A DNA stretch of 64,000 nt. It comes from Agarivorans albus. GTDB taxonomy: Bacteria; Pseudomonadota; Gammaproteobacteria; Enterobacterales; Celerinatantimonadaceae. The notes beneath the pieces were generated by a model. It was given only the letters and a program-made list of their open reading frames with translations. It searched no databases and had not been told where the DNA came from. Made by a program: the position numbers and the translations under genes. Below are positions 55,728 to 63,889 of the stretch, one piece after another. Each line of letters opens with the position of its first letter. Within the stretch, counting starts at the first letter, position 1. Where the stretch lies: NCBI RefSeq assembly GCF_019670105.1, contig NZ_AP023032.1, positions 3,280,972-3,344,971 on the forward strand. Reading direction: 5' to 3'.

Positions 55728-56284
55728 GATTCGTCACTCTTTACTTAGGGTGCGCGCAGTGTAAGCAAGCACTATGAGCAAAATAGACAATTTACGAACT
55801 ACCTACCCATTACCGCCACTAAAACACTACAACTCCTTAAGACAGAGAAACAGTAACCACCTAGTGAAATACGCTAGTAAATTAGCTATTTACAAAAATT
55901 TGTAGGGCTTAAGTGACTACTTTCTATAAATGACATTAAATTGTCTTATTTATGCCGCATATTTATCCACGATCAAATATCAACAAAACATAAAAATATA
56001 GTATTCAGCAAAGTAGTGGCTAGGGTGTTGAAAAGTCGGGTTATTGAGACGGAGTGTTTATGCCAATCACACCAAGTAAGTAATCAGAAATAACGCCGTG
56101 AAAATACTCGAGAACAAGGCAGATTTTTTCGATACGTAGTTATTCTACAAACAAAAATTCTAACGCAGTTATCGAGTATTTTAACCCGATAGAATGAACA
56201 GTTACTTAGTACGATTGGTATTCGTTCAGGCAAGGCGATCAAACACTAGCAACAAGTTATGGATGTTTAGGAGTAATAACTTAG
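55728..56284. other. Intergenic region with a short repeat element
   Basis: About 557 bases between divergent genes. It includes the promoter of the lipoprotein gene, AT-rich sequence, and a 161-bp palindrome-ended repeat (56061-56221). No other gene seen. Confidence 0.5.
56061..56221. mobile_element. 161-bp palindrome-ended repeat (MITE-like)
   Basis: It begins TGCCAATCACACCAAGTAAG and ends TTACTTAGTACGATTGGTA, imperfect inverted ends. Inside, ACTCGAGAACAAGGC and TATCGAGTATTTT parts also show internal symmetry. No open frame. The form fits a small non-autonomous element; I recall similar repeats in vibrios and relatives, but cannot check this. Confidence 0.65.
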
Positions 56285-57829
56285 ATGACGGATCAACGCG
56301 TTAGGTTTGCCGACAGCGACAACCTTATATCAACCACCACAGCCGACAGCCACATTACCTATTGTAACGACAGCTTCTGTAAAGTAGCAGGTTACCAACA
56401 AGACGAATTACTAGATAAGCCACACAATGTGATTCGCCATGCCGACATGCCCAAGCCCGCTTTTGCTCAGTTGTGGCAACATATTCAAGCAGGTTCTAGC
56501 TGGATGGGATTAGTAAAAAACCGTTGCAAAGAGTCTGGACACTACTGGGTATCGGCATTTGTTACTCCCATAATGGATAAAAATGGCGAAGTATTTGAAT
56601 ACCAATCAGTGCGCACCCAGCCTAACGATGAGCAAATATCTCGGGCCAGCAAGCTTTACCAAAAACTCCAACAAGGCGAAGCAAAAGTAAGGCGGCTGGC
56701 GCTGTGTAGCTGGCAGCAACTTGGCATCTTAGCCTCCCTAGGTTGCTTGGTATTAACAGCTTTGGATGTAATTAGCTCGGCCACTTTACTGGCCACCGCC
56801 ATTCCACTTTTGGTGATTAGTTTACTGCTTAGTATTAAGTTTAAAGCTAGGTTAGCTGCGCTTAAGCAAATTGCCCAAGCAAACTACCACAACCCCTTGA
56901 TGGAAATGCCCTACACCGGCCACTGCGACGATTTATCTTCCATCGAGCTAGCCATGCTAATGAAAAAGGCAGAACTGCGCGCCGTAACTGCCCGAGCAAA
57001 CGAAACCTCCGAGAGCATCCTAGATTCCGCCAAACAAGAAGTCGCTAACAGCCAAGCCATAGACAAAGAGCTAAGCGAACAGAGCAATGCCACCGACGCC
57101 ATGGCGGTATCGGCCGAGGAAATGCTTGCCTCAATTGATGAAGTCTCGCAACAAGCTAAACAGAGCAGCGAGTTTACTCAAGATGCCAGCATTACCGCGA
57201 TGCAAGGAGCAAAAACCATTGATGAAGCGGTTGCCACCGTTAACTCATTAAGCCAACAATTAGACGACTCTCGGCAAGCCCTTGGCCAGCTATATAACGA
57301 TGTAGAAAGCATCGAAACCATTTTGGGGATGATTCAAGGCATTGCCGAGCAAACCAACTTGCTGGCGCTAAATGCTGCCATTGAAGCTGCTCGAGCTGGT
57401 GAACACGGCAGAGGTTTTGCTGTGGTGGCCGACGAAGTGCGCGCGCTATCGGGTAAAACCAGCAGCTCGGTAGACGACATTCGAAGCAAAATAGAAGTAC
57501 TACAAGCCACAGTAAACAAAACCGGAAACTTAATGGAGCAAGGTATAGTCGCTTCGGATTCCAGCGTAGCTAAATCGCAACAAAGCAAACAGGCTTTTCA
57601 AGCCATTGTTAACGATTTACATGCCATTGGTGAGCAAAGCACTAGCACTTCACAGGCAATCGCCGAGCAAGTTCAGGTTACCCAAGGCATGACCGAGCAC
57701 GTACACCGAATGAAAGAAGCGGTAGATTCTACCAAGCTATTGTCCGACAGCTCGGTGGGCCGCACTCAAAAACTGGTAAGTAGCTTAGAAAGCTTACAGC
57801 GCTTGGTTAAACAGTTTAGCCAAGCCTAA
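56285..57829 (+). CDS. Aer-like PAS chemoreceptor
   Basis: A 514-residue receptor: an N-terminal cytoplasmic PAS domain (about 15-115; [20 protein letters not shown] and [16 protein letters not shown]), two close membrane segments (about 140-185), and the signalling hairpin with [20 protein letters not shown] at the tip. The layout is that of Aer, the FAD-based energy/oxygen taxis receptor; FAD binding is inferred, not seen. Ribosome-binding site AGGAG is about eleven bases upstream, which is a little far. Confidence 0.92.
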   Translation: MTDQRVRFADSDNLISTTTADSHITYCNDSFCKVAGYQQDELLDKPHNVIRHADMPKPAFAQLWQHIQAGSSWMGLVKNRCKESGHYWVSAFVTPIMDKNGEVFEYQSVRTQPNDEQISRASKLYQKLQQGEAKVRRLALCSWQQLGILASLGCLVLTALDVISSATLLATAIPLLVISLLLSIKFKARLAALKQIAQANYHNPLMEMPYTGHCDDLSSIELAMLMKKAELRAVTARANETSESILDSAKQEVANSQAIDKELSEQSNATDAMAVSAEEMLASIDEVSQQAKQSSEFTQDASITAMQGAKTIDEAVATVNSLSQQLDDSRQALGQLYNDVESIETILGMIQGIAEQTNLLALNAAIEAARAGEHGRGFAVVADEVRALSGKTSSSVDDIRSKIEVLQATVNKTGNLMEQGIVASDSSVAKSQQSKQAFQAIVNDLHAIGEQSTSTSQAIAEQVQVTQGMTEHVHRMKEAVDSTKLLSDSSVGRTQKLVSSLESLQRLVKQFSQA

Positions 57830-57866
57830 GCGCGCTTAAGTGCCAAATACCTAAACGCTAAAACAA

Positions 57867-57890
57867 AACAGCCCGCACAAGCGGGCTGTT
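57867..57890. terminator. Bidirectional terminator between receptor and ilvE
   Basis: A ten-bp perfect stem (AACAGCCCGC / GCGGGCTGTT) with an ACAA loop, between convergent genes, A/T-rich on both sides. Confidence 0.9.
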
Positions 57891-57912
57891 TAACATCAAT
57901 CTACTATTTAGC

Positions 57913-58908
57913 TTAAATGCTAGTTAACCAGTTATGCTGGTCTTGGGCTTTACCCCATTGAATATCGTTAAGCGCTTGGCGCAACTTCAAGGTAGTTTCA
58001 CCGGCTTCGCCATTACCAACGGTGTGTTCTTTGCCGTTGTGAATAAGCGTACCTACTGGCGTTAATACCGCAGCAGTACCCGATAAAGCTGCTTCACAAC
58101 CTGGCTTAGCTGCACGCTCTAATAGCTCGTCAACAGTAAGCTCACGCTCACTTACTTTTAAGCCCAAGTCACGCGCCAAGGTTAGAATAGAGTTACGTGT
58201 CACCCCGTGTAAAAAGCTACTGTCGAGCGCTTTAGTAATTAGCTCGTCGCCATCAATTAAAATAAAGTTGGCAGCACCCGTTTCTTGTACGTCGCCACCT
58301 GGGCAAAACAGAACTTGGTCGGCGTCAACTTCGGTGCGCGCTTGGCTAATTGGCCCTAAAGCGCTGGCGTAGTTACCGCCAGATTTAACCATACCCATAT
58401 GCGGCGCACAGCGCATGCCGTTTTCTTCTAGCAATAAGCGTAGCGGCTTAGCACCTACCGCAAAGTAATCGCCCACTGGCGATAGCAATACGTAAAGCAA
58501 TGCCGAGCTAGTTGGCGCGGCCGCTTTACCAATGGCAGGCTCGGTGCCAATAAAGGTTGGGCGAATATACATAGAACCAGGAGCAGCTGGCACTTCATCG
58601 GCAAATTTTGCCACAATGTCTTTAACCATTTGCTCTAATAATTCGGGTTTAAAAGCAGGTAAGCTTAGTAACTCAGCAGATTGCGCCATACGTTTAATGT
58701 TGGCGTCCATGCGAAAAATATGCACGCTACCATCTTCGTGACGAAAGGCTTTAAGCCCTTCAAAACAAGTGCTTGAGTAATGAAGTACGTGCGCGCCAGG
58801 GTGCAAGCTAATACTGTCAGACGAGACAATTTCACTATCACCCCATTGCTGATCTTCGTATTTTGCTAATGCCATTTGTGGCATAAAAACCGTACCAAAA
58901 GCTGCCAT
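57913..58908 (-). CDS. ilvE: Branched-chain amino acid aminotransferase
   Basis: A 331-residue class IV PLP enzyme, the last step in valine, leucine and isoleucine synthesis. The PLP lysine is in MVKSGGNYASAL; HYSSTCFEGLKAFR, MYIRPTFIGTEP and GTAAVLTPVGTL are family hallmarks of the longer (type II) IlvE. AGGA precedes the ATG. It lies apart from other ilv genes. It ends at a strong terminator and its promoter faces the integron. Confidence 0.93.
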   Translation of the reverse strand: MAAFGTVFMPQMALAKYEDQQWGDSEIVSSDSISLHPGAHVLHYSSTCFEGLKAFRHEDGSVHIFRMDANIKRMAQSAELLSLPAFKPELLEQMVKDIVAKFADEVPAAPGSMYIRPTFIGTEPAIGKAAAPTSSALLYVLLSPVGDYFAVGAKPLRLLLEENGMRCAPHMGMVKSGGNYASALGPISQARTEVDADQVLFCPGGDVQETGAANFILIDGDELITKALDSSFLHGVTRNSILTLARDLGLKVSERELTVDELLERAAKPGCEAALSGTAAVLTPVGTLIHNGKEHTVGNGEAGETTLKLRQALNDIQWGKAQDQHNWLTSI

Positions 58909-59349
58909 GTTGTGTTCCTACTTATGTTGGGGCTTTAAGCCCTATTCTTTATTTTGATTGTCTGTTCTTTAGCGAAGTAGAAAACTGGTGGGACTGAACG
59001 AGTTCGCGCTTTTATCAAACCGAGGTACCTGAACGACCAATGCCAATTTTTCCATAAACTGGATTCGCAGAATGGTAAAAGAGTATGTGGTGTTATGGCA
59101 CTGTGATCAAGCTTAAGAAACCCTCAATCTGCAAATATTCTGCAATAAATGTGTATGCAAAGGGATTTTGGCAACCAACAAAGCAAATTTGTAAACTGAC
59201 TTTGCTTAAACTTTCCCATAGCCCCCCAGCAATCAGTAGAAGGAAAAGGCAAGGCATCACCTAAAAATAGGCGATGCACTATTTTGGTAACGCTTCAAAC
59301 ACCGTCTTGGTGAAGTTGGTAATGTTTTTGGAGCAAATAGTTGACTGAC
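58909..59349. other. Region between ilvE promoter and last integron cassette
   Basis: About 440 bases with no gene. The right part includes a leftward terminator-like hairpin (59254-59277). I see no attC-like site here, so the array appears to end at 59350. Confidence 0.5.
59254..59277 (-). terminator. Hairpin closing the cassette array
   Basis: In leftward RNA GCAUCGCCUA pairs fully with UAGGUGAUGC (one G-U wobble) around a UUUU loop, followed by a T-rich CTTGCCTTTTCC. In rightward RNA the same site has an A-C mismatch. The strand bias suggests it ends the leftward transcript of the cassettes before ilvE. Confidence 0.6.
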
Positions 59350-59422
59350 ACATAACGCCCAAAGCAGCGGCGCGCGTTAGCGCGTCCAGCCCGCAGGGCG
59401 ATGCTGCCTTTGCTTGTTATGT
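59350..59422 (-). repeat. attC of cassette 6 (last)
   Basis: Core ACATAACGCC at the left and CTTGTTATGTG at the right, with internal complementary arms (AAAGCAGC / GCTGCCTTT). About 73 bp. On the minus strand the GTTATGT core is the crossover site. Confidence 0.8.
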
Positions 59423-59424
59423 GT

Positions 59425-59631
59425 TTACTCATAGTTTTCTAACCCACAGAATGAAATATCACCTTCGTGGTGCTTGCCGACCAAGCTGATACATTTGAAT
59501 GTATCACCACCATCAATAGATATTTTTACTTCTAACTCTTGGTTTTCAAATGACTGAAGCTCTTGAATGAGTTGCTTAATAGTCTTTCCTCGAGTTACCC
59601 ATTCTGGGTTTTCACTTACATCATTATCCAT
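59425..59631 (-). CDS. Integron cassette 6 protein, unknown
   Basis: A 68-residue protein starting at ATG 59631 (MDNDVSENPEWVTRG). The frame extends to 59676, but that part overlaps the attC of the neighbouring cassette, so it is left out. The product has a helix (KTIKQLIQELQSF) then strands (LEVKISIDGGDTFKCISLVG). No family recognised. It is the last cassette from attI, so likely weakly expressed unless it has its own promoter. Confidence 0.65.
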   Translation of the reverse strand: MDNDVSENPEWVTRGKTIKQLIQELQSFENQELEVKISIDGGDTFKCISLVGKHHEGDISFCGLENYE

Positions 59632-59652
59632 TGAATTTAATTCTCTGATGAC

Positions 59653-59752
59653 ACATAACGCCCAATTAACAGGCAAAAAATTGTTGGCTAAAATAGCGAC
59701 GAAGGAGCAAAAGCCAACTGTTTTTTGTCCTTGTTTAATTTCTTGTTAGGTA
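59653..59752 (-). repeat. attC of cassette 5
   Basis: ACATAACGCCC at the left and CTTGTTAGGTAAC at the right, about 100 bp. Between them, AAACAGTTGGCTTTTGCTCC-like and GTTGGCTAAAAT segments show the usual imperfect symmetry. Confidence 0.75.
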
Positions 59753-59756
59753 ACTT

Positions 59757-60122
59757 TTACCACTGACCAAATCTTACTATCTGCTGCGGAGCATATTCCA
59801 TTACCCATGTACGATCTGATGAAACAATTAGAATATTTTCTTGATCGAAGTAAGTTGGTAAATCCGATAATAATTGAGACCAACTTAAATACCTTAAATT
59901 TGACCAAGCTTTATCTGTGATAATTATTTTAAAAGAATCCGATACATTTTTGCCGTTAAGCCAATTAAGTAATTTACTTTTATGATCGCTATCTTCGAGA
60001 GATGCAATAACCCATTCGCTTGTTTCGTCAACGCCACGCTCCCAGCTAACTGCATGTAAGTGAGGTTCAACTAATTTTCTTAAATCCCTGACTCTCAAAT
60101 CAGGATTCAACAGATTAACCAT
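59757..60122 (-). CDS. Integron cassette 5 protein, unknown
   Basis: A 121-residue protein starting at ATG 60122. It is rich in aromatic residues (WERGVDETSEWVIASLED, WSNLRYLSWSQLL, TWVMEYAPQQIVRFGQW), with no membrane segment or signal peptide. I do not recognise the family. Start and stop lie within a few bases of the flanking attC sites, as is normal for cassettes. Confidence 0.7.
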   Translation of the reverse strand: MVNLLNPDLRVRDLRKLVEPHLHAVSWERGVDETSEWVIASLEDSDHKSKLLNWLNGKNVSDSFKIIITDKAWSNLRYLSWSQLLSDLPTYFDQENILIVSSDRTWVMEYAPQQIVRFGQW

Positions 60123-60130
60123 CCGTAGTT

Positions 60131-60234
60131 ACCTAACGCCGCGTTAAACGGCTGAGTAATGCTTGCTAAAATGTGGAGCGAAGCAGAACCGAGCAAGCTT
60201 TACGGTGTCCGACTTTTTGAACGCCTTGTTAGGC
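60131..60234 (-). repeat. attC of cassette 4
   Basis: ACCTAACGCCGCG at the left and CGCCTTGTTAGGC at the right, about 104 bp. Inner arms TTGCTAAA / GCAAGCTTT and others give the stem. The GTTAGGC core matches the consensus exactly. Confidence 0.85.
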
Positions 60235-60238
60235 ATAC

Positions 60239-60859
60239 TTAACTACTAAATTTGTGCTTTAACCACTCAATTGATTTATTAAGCTCTTCATTGAAATCTG
60301 GATCTGAATCGGGAACCAGGCCAATTAAGAATTTTAAATTCTTTTCGCCATGATGAGCAACTAAACCTTCTAAGCAAGCGATACGAGTTTGATTAAATAG
60401 CGTTTTATCGTTAATGCCCTCAAGGTAAAAATTTATACAAGCGGAATGTTCCGTATCCTTTAAAATTAATGAAGACTTCCATGATATTTCACCACCATTT
60501 GTATTTAACATCCATTTACCAAGTAAATGAACAAACTCTCCATTCGGTGTAAAATATTCATCCCAATCTTCAATAATACAGTTGAGTGAGTGCATATAGC
60601 TGGCTAAATATTTCGATTTACCCGGTTCTGCCAGCATTATCATTTCTACCAATGGTTCAATAAAGGCGTCATCTTTAATTTCTGATAGTAATAAACCAAA
60701 TTGATTTAGATCTGCAATTTTTTCGGGGAAGGAAATTAAAGAAGTTAAGCTACTAATCAATGCCCGATCAGTATTAACAACTATATGACTCAAGAAATCT
60801 AAAGCCATGTTCATTTTGTCATCCGAACATAATTCAGCACTCAATTTCTTAATACTCAC
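60239..60859 (-). CDS. Integron cassette 4 protein, helical, unknown
   Basis: A 206-residue all-helical, acidic protein with HEAT-like spacing (ALISSLTSLISFPEKIADL, AFIEPLVEMIMLAEPGKSK). Start is a GTG with GGAG about six bases upstream. No membrane segment. Function unknown; base composition is AT-rich compared with flanking core genes, as often for cassettes. Confidence 0.7.
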   Translation of the reverse strand: MSIKKLSAELCSDDKMNMALDFLSHIVVNTDRALISSLTSLISFPEKIADLNQFGLLLSEIKDDAFIEPLVEMIMLAEPGKSKYLASYMHSLNCIIEDWDEYFTPNGEFVHLLGKWMLNTNGGEISWKSSLILKDTEHSACINFYLEGINDKTLFNQTRIACLEGLVAHHGEKNLKFLIGLVPDSDPDFNEELNKSIEWLKHKFSS

Positions 60860-60892
60860 ACAAACTCCATTTCTACGCTCAATTTTCCTGTA

Positions 60893-60975
60893 TGCCTAAC
60901 GCCGCAAGCAAAGGCGAGCGCTTGCGCGAGTCCAGTAGCACGAAGTGCTACGATTTTGGCTTGCCTTGTTAATGG
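60893..60975 (-). repeat. attC of cassette 3
   Basis: TGCCTAACGCCGC at the left and TTGCCTTGTTAATGG at the right, about 83 bp. GCAAGCAAAGG and TTTTGGCTTGC arms pair imperfectly, and an internal TAGCACGAAGTGCTA gives a hairpin. Confidence 0.8.
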
Positions 60976-60981
60976 TTTTTA

Positions 60982-61320
60982 CTAGCATTGCGGAAAATTG
61001 GGTGGCAGGCCATTAAGCCAATTCGTTTTTTCGTGAGATACACCATTTTGAAACGCCTCTATTTCTTCCTGGGTTAGCCATATTCCATGTGCATCAACGC
61101 CGAAGTTCATTCCGTTACTAAATTTGGCCGAACAAACAATACCTTCAAAGTTCCTTCGAAAGAGTAGATCATATGAGACTATATCCGTCATAGATATTAG
61201 GTCTGAATTATCATATGAAGCACCTACTTGAACTAAATCAAAGTATCGTCGTCCATTCGAAGACTGACAAAGAGCTACGGTGTACTTTGTATTTTCATCT
61301 ACTTCGTAGTTTTTCCACAT
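60982..61320 (-). CDS. Integron cassette 3 protein, unknown
   Basis: A 112-residue soluble protein from ATG 61320, directly by the next attC. Mostly beta-rich by appearance (YTVALCQSSNGRRYFDLVQVG, GIVCSAKFSNGMNFGVDAHG). No recognised motif, no signal peptide. Function unknown. Confidence 0.7.
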   Translation of the reverse strand: MWKNYEVDENTKYTVALCQSSNGRRYFDLVQVGASYDNSDLISMTDIVSYDLLFRRNFEGIVCSAKFSNGMNFGVDAHGIWLTQEEIEAFQNGVSHEKTNWLNGLPPNFPQC

Positions 61321-61327
61321 TGCCGTA

Positions 61328-61428
61328 CCATTAACGCCGCATTAAGGCGCGGAGTAACGCGTGCCATACTGTAAGCGGAGCGAAACCGGCACGCGTTATG
61401 GAGTCGCTCTTAAATGCTTTGTTAGGGC
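61328..61428 (-). repeat. attC of cassette 2
   Basis: CCATTAACGCCGC at the left and CTTTGTTAGGGCGC at the right, about 101 bp. Arms ACGCGTGCC / GGCACGCGT pair perfectly within the site. Confidence 0.85.
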
Positions 61429-61432
61429 GCAC

Positions 61433-62116
61433 TTAAACTTGTGCGAATCTTTCCTTGTCACGAATAGAACCATGCTCCTCAAAGTACTTATATTCTGCTA
61501 TCCAGAACGCAACGTCTTCAGAGTTGATACCATATTTCTCTATAACTTTTTTCGTTTGGCTTGCTGTTGGTGATGTCCAAGTATCAAAATCTGACAATAT
61601 CTTCAATTCTGCACTCGCACTTTTTTGTGCTTCTGTAGCTGCTGAATTAACTTGATGTGCTTTCTCACGGCCTTCTACTGCCGATGTAATAGCCCTCAAA
61701 TAAATGATAGAAATTCCCTTTTTCCAATCACGTTCAACAAACTCTAACTCAGCCTCATCCGCTCCTATTTCCTTAAGCGCACTCACTACATTATTATGAA
61801 TTTCCAATCGTTTAGCTTGGGACATGCCTCCCATAAAGCTCCCTGCAATTAAGTCAGAAAGAGTAGCCTCTGAATTGGACACTGCGATTTTTTTGAGTTG
61901 AGTGATGGTTACCGATGCTTCCTCAATTTTGTCTCTCATTCTCGCTTTCACTGGACCCAAAGACAGCTCCGCAATTTCTGGCAACTTCGCAACAAAAGTA
62001 ATGAACGCCCCACTTAATGCAGCAACCCAACTAGTTGATGTGTCATTGAAGTGAATTCCAATAACAATGGGGGCACAAAGGGTAAAAAACACGCCAAGCC
62101 AAAATAATATTTTCAA
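61433..62116 (-). CDS. Integron cassette 2 protein, membrane-anchored, unknown
   Basis: A 227-residue protein with two N-terminal hydrophobic segments (about 4-20 and 30-45) then a cytoplasmic helical domain with coiled-coil tendency (VKARMRDKIEEASVTITQL). Start is a TTG at 62116, with a GAGGTG about eight bases upstream. Function unknown. Membrane anchoring is inferred from hydrophobicity. Confidence 0.7.
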   Translation of the reverse strand: MKILFWLGVFFTLCAPIVIGIHFNDTSTSWVAALSGAFITFVAKLPEIAELSLGPVKARMRDKIEEASVTITQLKKIAVSNSEATLSDLIAGSFMGGMSQAKRLEIHNNVVSALKEIGADEAELEFVERDWKKGISIIYLRAITSAVEGREKAHQVNSAATEAQKSASAELKILSDFDTWTSPTASQTKKVIEKYGINSEDVAFWIAEYKYFEEHGSIRDKERFAQV

Positions 62117-62138
62117 CTGTACCCACCTCTATAAATTT

Positions 62139-62270
62139 AGCCCTAACGCCGTTATAACCGGCCGCAGCTGTGTTGATTGTTTTGTGGTAGCGTAGCGTAA
62201 AGCCGCAAAACAGGCGACGCAGCGGAGGTCCAGCCAGCTTGCTGGCGGTGGTTAATAACCTTGTTATGTG
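62139..62270 (-). repeat. attC of cassette 1
   Basis: GCCCTAACGCCG at the left and CCTTGTTATGTG at the right, about 132 bp. It is the longest of the six. Internal palindrome CCAGC / GCTGG and TTTTGTGGTAGC / GCCGCAAAAC arms support a folded site. Confidence 0.8.
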
Positions 62271-62276
62271 TTTTTG

Positions 62277-62696
62277 TTAGTGTTTGTAATTTACCCACGA
62301 AACTGTTGCCTCACGCACTAACCTGCAAGTAGAAATAGCTACCTTAGTAAACTCCAATTCCGTATTTAACCCACCATGACTACTAAGTGATACCAGCACG
62401 GCGCCCTGTGACCACAGAACGCCTTGGTTAGTTAGAGCGTACGATTTTCCGTCTTTAGCGAACATTCTTGCTTCAATACAACCTTCTTGATACTTCGACT
62501 CCACATCTTTACGAGATTCAAGTAGATCATCTGTTTTTACGTTTTTACTAATATCTATTAGTAGATGTGCGCCAGTGGTAACTACGTCAAGAAGTTCTGG
62601 CGCTTCGATAACAAAAGGGGTTTCATCGATTTCTAAGGGACTATTTGTCAGCTGAATCGAGGTGCCAAATAATATGATTTTGATGAACGTTAAAAT
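62277..62696 (-). CDS. Integron cassette 1 protein, full length with ATT start
   Basis: A GTG at 62504 would give 75 residues. The same frame stays open from there back to a stop at 62706-62708, with no ATG, GTG or TTG. The extra codons make sense as protein: a hydrophobic start (ILTFIKIILFGTSIQL), then SPLEIDETPFVIEAPELL. An ATT at 62694-62696 lies about four bases after AAGGTGAG, a good Shine-Dalgarno sequence. With it the product is 139 residues: signal or anchor segment, then a soluble domain of about 115 residues. ATT is a rare start (known in infC). Expression from Pc would be highest for this cassette. Function unknown. Confidence 0.6.
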   Translation of the reverse strand: MLTFIKIILFGTSIQLTNSPLEIDETPFVIEAPELLDVVTTGAHLLIDISKNVKTDDLLESRKDVESKYQEGCIEARMFAKDGKSYALTNQGVLWSQGAVLVSLSSHGGLNTELEFTKVAISTCRLVREATVSWVNYKH

Positions 62697-62896
62697 AGTC
62701 TCACCTTATACACATAACAGTTTATTAATAGGAAAATTTCCTTGTTTAAACACGGAATTTTTCCTCTTATCATACATTTGATAAAAACAAGGTTATCACC
62801 TTTCCTAAGCTACATCAGCCACCTAGCTCGAAAAATAACAAAAACATCAGCATGAAAGTATGCAATCACTTGTAGAAAGTAGGAATCGCACCAATA
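62697..62896. other. attI site and cassette promoter region
   Basis: The minus-strand GTTATGTG at 62711-62718 is the junction where cassettes join the attachment site; it repeats the end of the cassette 1 attC. Between it and intI lie candidate integrase-binding segments: two GATAA units, and TTATCA / TGATAA (62767, 62779). The leftward promoter Pc should lie here or in the start of intI; I could not fix a convincing -35/-10 pair. Confidence 0.65.
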
Positions 62897-62912
62897 CTGT
62901 ATAAAAAAACAG
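62897..62912 (+). promoter_or_regulatory. LexA box upstream of intI
   Basis: CTGTATAAAAAAACAG has the exact CTGT-N8-ACAG form with a TA prefix, 14 bases before the intI start, and probably overlaps the -10 region. It indicates that the integrase is repressed by LexA and induced by DNA damage, as shown for Vibrio cholerae and class 1 integrases. Confidence 0.88.
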
Positions 62913-62926
62913 CGTTAGGGATTGTT

Positions 62927-63889
62927 ATGAGCTCGCCTTACCTCAGCTACATAGAAGAAAAAATGCGAACCAAACGTTTTAGGGAGTCCACTATTCGCAG
63001 CTACCGACAGTGGATAAAACGCTTTATTTTATTTAATCACAAAAAACACCCTAGCGACTTACACAATCATGAAGTTGAGCAATTCCTCAGCCATTTAGCC
63101 AATCAACGAAACTTGGCTCCGCAAAGCCAAGCAGTGGCACTAAACGCTTTAGTTTTTCTTTATAAAGAGGTTGTTAAGAAACCTTTATCACTACAGTTAG
63201 ACTTTCGCCATAGCAAGCGCCAAGCCAAACTACCTGTTGTACTTACTCGTCACGAGGTTACCGCATTAATAGATGCGCTCTCCCCACCACATGTATTAAT
63301 GGCACAGCTAATGTACGGCAGCGGCCTGCGAAAAACCGAAATGTTACGTTTACGCATTAAAGATATTGATTTTGACTATTTCGGTATTGAAGTATGGGAC
63401 GCCAAAGGTGGTAAGCATAGGCGTGTGACACTGGCAAAGTCACTGGTTACGGCAATACAAAAGCAAATTACTGTTGCTTATCAATACTATCAGAGTGACA
63501 AGCTAAAAAATGAATATGCCGGCGTATATTTACCTTATGCTCTTGCTAAGAAGTACCCAGCTGCCCCACACGACTTTGCTTGGCATTATTTGTTTCCTTC
63601 GCACTCGTTAAGTAAAGATCCCAACGATGGCTGCATTCGCCGCCATCATCTAGATCCAAGCGGTATTCAAAAAGCCCTTAAGGCTGCCAGAACAAAAACG
63701 CATATTGGTAAACCTATCACTTGCCATACCTTGCGCCACTCTTTTGCTACGCATTTATTGCAACGAGGTACAGATATTCGCACCATTCAAGCCCAGTTAG
63801 GTCACAGTGATATTAGAACCACTCAGATTTATACCCATGTACTTAATATGGGTGCCGATGGCGTGGCTAGCCCACTAGACACGGTTTAA
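62927..63889 (+). CDS. intI: Integron integrase IntI
   Basis: A 320-residue tyrosine recombinase, the same length as the V. cholerae integron integrase. The catalytic set is complete: Arg135 (GSGLRKTEM), His267-Arg270 (CHTLRHSF), His293 (LGHSD) and Tyr302 (QIYTH). The integron-specific additional domain is present (YALAKKYPAAPHDFAWHYLF, then HHLDPSGIQKALKAA). It excises and inserts cassettes at attC and attI. AGGGA precedes the ATG by six bases, after a LexA box. It is divergent from the cassettes, as in all integrons, and looks intact. Confidence 0.97.
   Translation: MSSPYLSYIEEKMRTKRFRESTIRSYRQWIKRFILFNHKKHPSDLHNHEVEQFLSHLANQRNLAPQSQAVALNALVFLYKEVVKKPLSLQLDFRHSKRQAKLPVVLTRHEVTALIDALSPPHVLMAQLMYGSGLRKTEMLRLRIKDIDFDYFGIEVWDAKGGKHRRVTLAKSLVTAIQKQITVAYQYYQSDKLKNEYAGVYLPYALAKKYPAAPHDFAWHYLFPSHSLSKDPNDGCIRRHHLDPSGIQKALKAARTKTHIGKPITCHTLRHSFATHLLQRGTDIRTIQAQLGHSDIRTTQIYTHVLNMGADGVASPLDTV

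Noticed and set aside
59632-59676. Fifteen extra N-terminal residues for cassette 6
   Set aside because: They would be encoded by the attC of the neighbouring cassette, which would not stay with this gene after recombination; the ATG at 59631 is used instead.
59425-61320. Toxin-antitoxin pairs among the cassettes
   Set aside because: Each cassette holds only one open frame, and no toxin family motif could be recognised, so no pair is claimed.
62277-62504. Cassette 1 as a 75-residue protein from a GTG
   Set aside because: The frame continues upstream for more than 60 sense codons with coding character and a ribosome-binding site at an ATT; no Shine-Dalgarno sequence fits the GTG.
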